Shown here: positions 57,412 through 64,000 of the stretch, in pieces
Numbering within the stretch: position 1 is the first letter of the stretch
How the letters are laid out: every line of letters begins with the position of its first letter
Program-made: the position numbers and the translations under genes
The notes under the pieces: model-generated
Told to the model about the DNA's origin: nothing
The model's input: the letters and a program-made list of their open reading frames with translations, nothing else
The model's database searches: none
Assembly (NCBI RefSeq): GCF_013368755.1
Contig: NC_049564.1
Location: forward strand, 4,596,001 to 4,660,000
DNA: 64,000 nt
Source: Talaromyces rugulosus
Lineage: Eukaryota > Ascomycota > Eurotiomycetes > Eurotiales > Trichocomaceae
Direction: 5' to 3'

Positions 57412-58080
57412 TAACCTTTTTCTCTCCGGCCCGCTTGTTGTGGCAACTCAGAGCACACCCTTGGATTGAGATGATTTGGTCTTCTTTGTTATACCACTAT
57501 TTACTTCTGTCTATCTAATTATTTCTATTTAATTCCACTTTGCAACAAGTGAGATGCATTACGATACCAGTGAAGAGCCAGCTTCGCTTGATGACAGCAA
57601 AGACACAACGATGCAACCACACTATCAAATTCTGGTCTGGCTTTCTTTGGGATGAGATTATAGGGTACGGGATGGTTTGATATATTTCAACATAATATGG
57701 CATTTCAATTCATATAGGTAAAAGAAGCATATACAGGAGCAATAGTTTGCATTGGAATATATATTCATGTGCTTGATTGTAGTTTTAATCCTGCAGCAAT
57801 TAATTAGGGTTAGCCGGATTAACATTGACCCCGCCAGCCTCCATGACCCGTTCCGTACCTCCGCTCCAGCCCCGTCCTGCATGTGGCTTCAGCATTCATT
57901 GCTCACTTGCTTCATTCGCTGCAAAGGACCAGTAAATGCTCTCTTTGTTTTGCAAAAAAGTATCATGATCTCTTGAAATCACAGTCCTCGCCACTGCTTA
58001 TCGGAAGATAGCTCATTCTCTATGAGCTATCTTCGTGCGATACACATCATCACCCTCCGCCGGCGATAACACCACTGCGA
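57412..58080. other. Intergenic between URC4 and GTR1, no gene seen
   Basis: About 670 bp, AT-rich. Includes an inverted GATAGCTCATTCTCTATGAGCTATC (58008-58032), a possible hairpin just upstream of GTR1. Confidence 0.45.
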
Positions 58081-59182
58081 ATGTCCACCATGGATCTTCG
58101 CAAGAAGAAGAAGAAGGTCCTCCTCATGGGGAAGAGCGGCTCTGGGAAATCGTCGATGCGCTCCATTATCTTCAGCAATTATGTCGCAAAGGACGTCCGG
58201 CGATTGGGCGCAACCATTGATGTGGAGCACAGTCATGTCAAGTTTATGGGCAATCTGACGTTGAATTTGTGGGATTGCGGAGGGTAAGCAGGGGACTTGT
58301 CGACATTGTGGCATTGTGGATATTAAATGCTTACTATTTCCTAGACAGGATGCTTTCATGGAAACCTACCTCGGCGGCCAGCGCAGCAACATCTTCTCCG
58401 ACGTCGCTGTTCTGATCTACGTCTTCGATATCGAATCGCGCGACGTCGAACGCGACCTGGACACGTACAACTCGGTCATCGAGGCATTGCACCAACACAG
58501 CCCCGGCGCGCATGTCTTTTGCCTCATCCACAAGCTCGATCTGATCCAAGCCGAGCATCGCCAGCGGATATACGAAGAGCGCTCCGTCCTGATTCGCCAT
58601 CGCTCCAAGTATTTCGACATTGATACCTTTGGCAGCAGTATCTGGGATCAGTCACTGTACAAGGCGTGGGCGGGCATTGTGCACAAATTGATTCCGAATC
58701 TATACGTGATTGAGCGGTTTCTGAATGCCTTTGCCAAGAAGATTGATGCCGAGGAGGTGATTCTCTTTGAGCGATCGACTTTTCTTACAATCACATCGTT
58801 TGCCTCTGAAATCGGCAGTTTGAACCCCATTTACGATCGCCACGAGCGACTCTCGAATATCATGAAAGCCTTTAAACACTGCGCTGCGCGTAACACGCAC
58901 ACCACCCCGGCGTCGGCGGGCTTTCATGTCATGCACACCAAGACACCACAGTTTAATGTCTTCCTTGGCCAATTTACTGACAATACGTACATTTTTGTTG
59001 TCGTGCCCCCGGGCGAGGCATCCTACAACTGCGCCGTGCTGAACACAATGCTTGCGCGGCAAGGCTTTGCAAAGGCTTCATCTGGTCATGGAGATGGATT
59101 CCCTCTGGCTGCGTCTGTAGGACAGTCTGTGAATTCACCTGTCCTGAACGCAAACGGGTTTTCGACGCGAGCCGACGACTAA
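58081..59182 (+). CDS. GTR1: Rag-type small GTPase, TORC1 regulator
   Basis: Two exons (58081-58283, 58345-59182) give 346 residues. GTR1 (RagA/B) pairs with GTR2 on the vacuole and signals amino-acid sufficiency to TORC1. Seen: P-loop [18 protein letters not shown], switch [13 protein letters not shown], switch [18 protein letters not shown], and HKLDL in place of the usual NKxD, which is the Rag-type base motif. The C-terminal roadblock-like dimerisation domain follows ([16 protein letters not shown]), then a short Ser/Gly-rich tail. The intron sits inside the DxxG motif (WDCGG|Q). Confidence 0.96.
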
Positions 59183-61121
59183 CGAACTGATCATGAACTT
59201 TTTTTTCTTTTTCTTTTCTTTTTCAGGTAATTTCAACAAATCTAGTCCTAGACTGTTGGCGGGTTTTTGCAAGGAAAAAAAGAAAGATACCCTGGCCATC
59301 TACGCATCAGGTCTGTGAAAATGGGCAAGTGAGGCTTGGTTTTGATATTTTTTTTCCAACTTAGCGATAGTATCTTGTTTTTCGATGTCATGATTTTTCT
59401 TCTCGACAGACATATGCATTACATGTGTACGATACAGCGCTCTCAATTGATGGTGCTTTTGCACAGAGACATCTGGATCTAGAACCTCTAGACTGTCATG
59501 GTTTGAAAATAAAATAAATAAATAAACGAATGAATAATGCATCAAAATGCCTAGTGCTCACGAGCCCTTCTTCACTGAATTGAGATCAGCACCTGTCATG
59601 CACCCAGTGCGAGCAACATCAACTATGACTGGCTGGACCGGGGCGCAGAACATGCAAACGAAACCGGTGAGAAGAGCTAGACAAAATCGACTCTTGTCCT
59701 GCGTTTCTGATTCGCCTGGCGACGGTTTTAGCTGTTGCTCTCCATATACTTAAAGAGGAAAGGGCTTCTATTGATTTTGCCCGGGTGAAATACATGCAGC
59801 CAGCCATGAGTTTCCCTCGGGCAAACAATGAACCAACGCATAATGAGTATAAAGACGGCATCTGTCCGGCCTCTTTTTTTTTTTTTTTTTTTTTTTTCAG
59901 AGAGTTTGGTTTCATGTGCTATGTTTTATTATTTTTATTTTTTATTGGGAGCTGACTTCTCTTTCCTAGCACTAAAAACATGCGCTTGTCCACCGGCCAG
60001 AGATGTCTCAAGTGCTACTATCGTCAAGACATGAATTCCGCGTATGCGACGTCAAGAGATAGTCCATTTCATAGAGGACGCCTATCTGTCTGACCGCTTG
60101 TACAAGCAGCCATTCGAGACTTCTAGTCGAGTTGTCTAAGAGAGCCAGCCTTCCCCACCCGGATGGCGACAAAAGCCAGTATACTCTCACGCCTTTGGCC
60201 GCTGAAATCAAGCTGACCAAGGCCCTGTCTCTGTGCCACGTACACGCATACACACACACACACATATATACACACACCGACAGTTGGCATCCGGTCCAGC
60301 CGTCTTCGCCATGCATGAGTCCCGGGGAAAGGAGGAGGGCTGGCTGTCTTGTACAAGACGGATGGCCGATCTCAATACTCCGCACTGGCCCCCCTCCCCT
60401 CTCTGCATTCAAATCAGTCACTGGGTGCATGAGCAAGACTATGGAAGGACCCTAAACGAGCCAATCTACAAACGAGGAAGTTTTGAAATGCAACCTCGCT
60501 TACATTCTACATATATACAACGCACCTGACTCGTGAGAAAGCCAATGGGACCCTGTTCATATCACGAATTCTGCCGATTTTCGTTTTTTTAGACCCGATC
60601 GATATTATGTATCATGATGGCCACCTGACACCCCGGTGGCTTGCTCTCATTGGGCTGGATAAGACGAACTGGGCTGCAGAGCCCATGAGCCCAGCAAGTT
60701 GTGTCAGTCGTTTAGGGCGGCTACTACTTTTTTTCTATTTTTAATTTTGACTTCTACCGGGCTAGTTCGGACATTGGAAATTAATCTGGGAGCATGTGAA
60801 AAGACGGTCTGTCACGTATGGTTTTTAATTCCTTTTTTTTTTTTTTTTTTTTTCGTTTTCTTACAAGGTGGCAGGAGTTACTCGGGGGGGGGGTTTTTTT
60901 GAGCCTCACGCTGTTGGTATGAGGATATATGGCGAGGATTTTGGGCAGGAATTTCGAAATGTTGGAGGGTATTCGAGACCGAAAACATTCCTCTGCAGTG
61001 TGAAGTGACCAGAATTTGGCTCTATTGACTACTCCTACGACGGTCGAGACTCTTTTTCTCCCCTCCTTTTTCCATTTCCAAACTGTGAGGAATTCTCAAA
61101 CGCCAACAACCCCAAACAGAA
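59183..61121. other. 1.9-kb intergenic region with homopolymer and CA repeats
   Basis: No gene supported. Contains poly-T tracts (about 59875-59897 and 60834-60853), a CA/TA-rich microsatellite at about 60243-60277, and a G9T7 stretch near 60886-60900. Both strands show open frames that merely cross these repeats. Confidence 0.5.
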
Positions 61122-61959
61122 ATGGCAACCATCCAGGACCTGGAGTTTTACTTCAAGATCACACCCATTAAGATAAGAGAACAACGCAAGGAAACAGAGT
61201 ATGACCAACTGCAACACTGGTACCCTCCTTTCAAAAATTATCACTTTAGACGTGACACCACCAACAGCACCGGCTGGCACCGGTGGACTCAACAAGGCAT
61301 CACACCTTTCAACGCACCTACTGACCCGCCAGGCACAAAAAGCAGCTCCATCTTTTTCGACTGCGGACGCAACTACTTCCTCCTTGTCGAGGAAGACTGC
61401 CTAACCACCGATTTCAACGAAATGATCGAGTTCGACGAGCCCTGGAAGCGGCTCCAGTTCGTGTACAAGCCGCCTAGGCCCGACCGCCCGGAAATGTCTC
61501 TGGTCAAAGTGTTTCCAGCGGATGGCGAATTCATGCTACATGCGCGGGGGGCACCGACTTGGATGCCCGAGCTGATACCGTACACTTATGACGGGACTGA
61601 ACGCTCGCGGCGTGCCAATGTGGCCGGTGAGCTGTCGGTCCTCTTAGGGCTAGTTGCGTTTACGTGTGAGCCAAAGCGGCATGCCTTGCTGAGTACTATG
61701 GTGAATAACTTTCGACCGCCTCGCTGGATTCCAAATAATATTGCCCCACTGGCTCCATGCAGTATGTTGATCTGGCCCTGTGTGTTGTGTTTTTTCACTA
61801 GCTGTGCTAACGAGATGGGTGCGGTTAGAGAGATCGGATGTTTCTCGGGAAAGGGGATATGTCGTCAAAGTCGCACCGTGCTCAGGGGTTGATTTGGAAG
61901 CTTATGAGGACGGCCATTATGGACCCTTGCTTGCAGGAGATGATGGCCTGGTTTTGTAA
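61122..61959 (+). CDS. Protein of unknown family, 265 residues
   Basis: Two exons (61122-61761, 61802-61959) joined through a 40-bp intron (gtatgt..cactag) give 265 residues ending GPLLAGDDGLVL. I do not recognise the family. The sequence is soluble-looking, rich in aromatic residues and prolines, with no signal peptide or membrane span: MATIQDLEFYFKITPIKIRE, HWYPPFKNYHFRRD, SSSIFFDCGRNYFLLVEEDC, LQFVYKPPRPDRPEMSLVKV and VNNFRPPRWIPNNIAPLAPC. It stands alone between GTR1 and an SDR gene. The clean ORF, splice signals and composition support a real gene; the intron is short for this genome, so the 3' model is less certain. Confidence 0.65.
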
Positions 61960-62412
61960 TCACAGATTATGAATACAGGATTAATTGATAGTAAAAAGCA
62001 ATATGAGTTGATGTCTAGTGATGCTGTCAAACGAGCACAATAATTTTTACGATAATGTATCCAAGGTCTGTAAGGTTTTACTGTCTATGAAGTATATATT
62101 ACAGCATATACATAGTATTACATACATATGTATACATTTGTAGTACACCTGACGTCGGGTGGGCGGCAGCTTTGACCCCGAAAATTGAGGCTCTTACATG
62201 TATTGATATACCTTCCGTATTAGGGCTGGAATAGATTACATAGTGCTTTGTATTACGACATCAAATCGTCTCTGAACCTAATCTTGTTTTTTATTTCTGC
62301 CCAATGAAAGCGCACTCGGTGAGTATGTTATTTCCATTGTTTCCTATTTGTCGGAAGTATTTTTCAAGTCGAGACGGATTGTTTTGTGCAAACTTTTGAA
62401 GCTACTAGATTA
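61960..62412. other. Convergent intergenic region, no gene seen
   Basis: 453 AT-rich bp between two 3' ends; terminators only are expected. Confidence 0.4.
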
Positions 62413-63433
62413 TTACAGGAAAGGTGCTACTTGCTGTTCAGTCCAGTCATAGAACTCTTCTGCAATTCCATTACCCCCTTCAGACTTTTTTTTCCGTGAT
62501 GTTTCAATATCAGAACGGGTGTAACCGATATGTCCAAACGGCTGAACTGGTTTTGTGTTAGTGATTGCTGAGATGGAGAGAAAGGGAAAAAAGGAGACAA
62601 GACGTACTGAACCGACCACCGTGTTTCATCTGCACTTCGGGGGAAAACCCAGCATATAACTCTGTATACGCTCCATTTATAGGATCCTTTAAAACGAGAT
62701 TGATAAAGGGCATTTGCCACTTCGGCGTAGTGTTGTAAAGCGGAGTTCTCAGGTTCCCCGGATCCAGCGACACGCTAAGTATATTTTCGTTCTCGAAGCG
62801 CCGGGTGTATTCTGCTGCTTGAAAAATGTTTCCAGACTTGCTAACACCGTATTTGTGCCATGCGCTTTGGTCCTTGTTGTAGTCCAAGTTGTCCATCACG
62901 ATTCCACCGCGCGGCGCGAAATTCCTGGCTGCGGATGAGGCTACCCAGACAACTCGGACGCTGCCGATTGGTTCGACTTTGGCGGTTTTCGAGAGAACAG
63001 GCGTGAGTAGTTTTGTAAAGAGGAAAGGTGCGAGGTTATTGGTTCCGAGCTGTAACTCGTAGCCCTGTTTGGACTTGCTGCCCTGCGGAGGAACCATGAC
63101 TCCGGCATTGTTCCAGAGCACATTCAGTTTATTTTCCTTTTTGAGAAACTCTTCAGCGGAATTCTTTATGGTCGAGAGATCTTCGAGATCGAGATGAAGA
63201 AATATAAGTTCTCCTTGAGAAGACGGGTGTTTTGTCTGCAAGTTTTGAATAGTCTTGTCGGCTTTATCTGCGGATCGCGCAGCAATATAGACTTTGGCAT
63301 TTTTCGAGTATAGAATGTCCACCAAAAGTTCACCAATACCGCTCGTGGCACCAGTCACAATAAATACTTTTCCGCGTTGGTCGGAAAGCTCCTTGTCCGT
63401 AAAGGACGGTTTTGTATAAGAAAATATTCCCAT
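62413..63433 (-). CDS. Short-chain dehydrogenase/reductase (retinol-dehydrogenase-like)
   Basis: Two exons (63433-62608, 62546-62413) give 319 residues. A classical SDR with cofactor motif IVTGATSGIGELL (TGxxxGIG), NNAGVM, catalytic Ser in VWVASSAAR, the YGVSKSG active site (YxxxK), and PGNLRTPLY. The Arg in AARSAD after the second strand suggests NADP use. It resembles the fungal WW-oxidoreductase/retinol-dehydrogenase-like group, of broad and mostly unknown substrates. It is 43 kb from the terpenoid cluster, so no link is proposed. Confidence 0.9.
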
Positions 63434-64000
63434 GGTAGAATAACTTAGAAGTCTTGATCAAGCTGGAGATGGTGTTTGTCGAGACAATGATATTCTAGAT
63501 CTGCTTCAAGGATACTTTCTATTTATATGATCTACTAGTATTAATGTTAAAAAAAGGTTGATGAACGTCATCGCCGCTTCGGTCGAGGTGGCGATGGTAA
63601 ATAACTTCAATTGGCAAGTGATCACCGTCACGGGTTATTAATTCAACCGCACTCGCCACATGTATACAAACAGAGCTAGCAATTCTACCAGTATTGGAAA
63701 ATTAACTTCAATTATATAGACAGCAAAATGTTACTGTTTTGTCATATAATATATTTGGAATTAACAACTTTGGTAGATTACATGATCCAATCAATTCTAA
63801 CCACTATATTTGCATCTTTATTTAGAAACACCCCCAGTCAGTACCAGACACACGGATGAGTCTGCGTTGTACTTTGGAGCCGGGAGATATCTCCCCGCAA
63901 GTTGACTATCAGCTTGCCCTTCCAATTGTAGAACCCTAGCATTCAGAAAAAATCCAGCTAGAACGTTGTTCTGCTTGGTAGCACAGGATCCCAGGACATT
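63434..64000. other. Right end of window, no gene seen
   Basis: 567 AT-rich bp upstream of the SDR gene; no partial gene was recognised at the right edge. Confidence 0.4.

Noticed and set aside
58081..59182. HKLDL in place of NKxD read as a defect in the GTPase
   Set aside because: Rag GTPases normally carry this form of the guanine-specificity motif.
60008..60529. Overlapping open frames around the CA repeat
   Set aside because: They encode His/Thr runs from the microsatellite on both strands; not protein-like.
62413..63433. SDR at the right end as a tailoring enzyme of the terpenoid cluster
   Set aside because: It lies 43 kb away beyond many housekeeping genes.
1..64000. CRISPR array, rRNA or tRNA genes
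   Set aside because: No regularly spaced repeats, and no tRNA T-arm/cloverleaf or rRNA signature was recognised by reading.

Overview
The window is nuclear DNA of a filamentous ascomycete (Pezizomycotina, most likely Eurotiales, an Aspergillus/Penicillium-type mould). Genes carry short introns of about 48-75 bp with GT-AG borders and CTAAC-like branch sites. The families are typical of moulds: Zn2Cys6 regulator, fungal rhodopsin-domain membrane protein, Clr5-ankyrin protein, fungal P450s. The right half is a conserved housekeeping stretch (CysRS, TRM61, auxilin-like J protein, URC4, GTR1). No tRNA, rRNA, CRISPR array or intact transposon was recognised. Exon models were joined by hand. Wherever total lengths were worked out they are multiples of three with no internal stop; the APH-like gene is the one exception.

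Left part (0-19.2 kb): the end of a protein kinase gene, a frameshifted APH-family kinase and an ACC-synthase-like aminotransferase lead into what looks like a triterpenoid/sterol-derived natural product cluster. It holds an oxidosqualene cyclase with lanosterol-synthase-type C-terminal residues, three P450s from different families, an ERG26-like 3beta-HSD/C4-decarboxylase, an ERG28-like scaffold gene and a membrane-bound O-acyltransferase. A chaperone gene (SGT1) is embedded in it. Inferred logic: cyclise oxidosqualene to a lanostane skeleton, oxidise it with three P450s, remove or oxidise the C-4 region with ERG26/ERG28-type proteins, and acylate a hydroxyl.

Middle part (19.2-31.8 kb): a rhodopsin-domain protein and a secreted FAD (BBE-type) oxidase are followed by a compact catabolic-looking block of amidohydrolase, cupin, Zn2Cys6 regulator and fumarylacetoacetase-like hydrolase. 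The block is bracketed by two direct copies of a 124-bp sequence, and its two divergent promoters share repeated CGG-containing motifs. The FAH-like protein has Asn where the family has its catalytic His.

Right part (32-64 kb): a 1199-residue Clr5-ankyrin protein, an LtrA-type membrane protein, a two-exon gene remnant, a PQ-loop vacuolar transporter, a transaldolase, a cysteinyl-tRNA synthetase that is probably dual-targeted, TRM61/GCD14, an auxilin/SWA2-like protein, a 3.5-kb gene-free stretch, URC4 (uracil catabolism), GTR1 (TORC1 Rag GTPase), an unrecognised 265-residue protein and a short-chain dehydrogenase.
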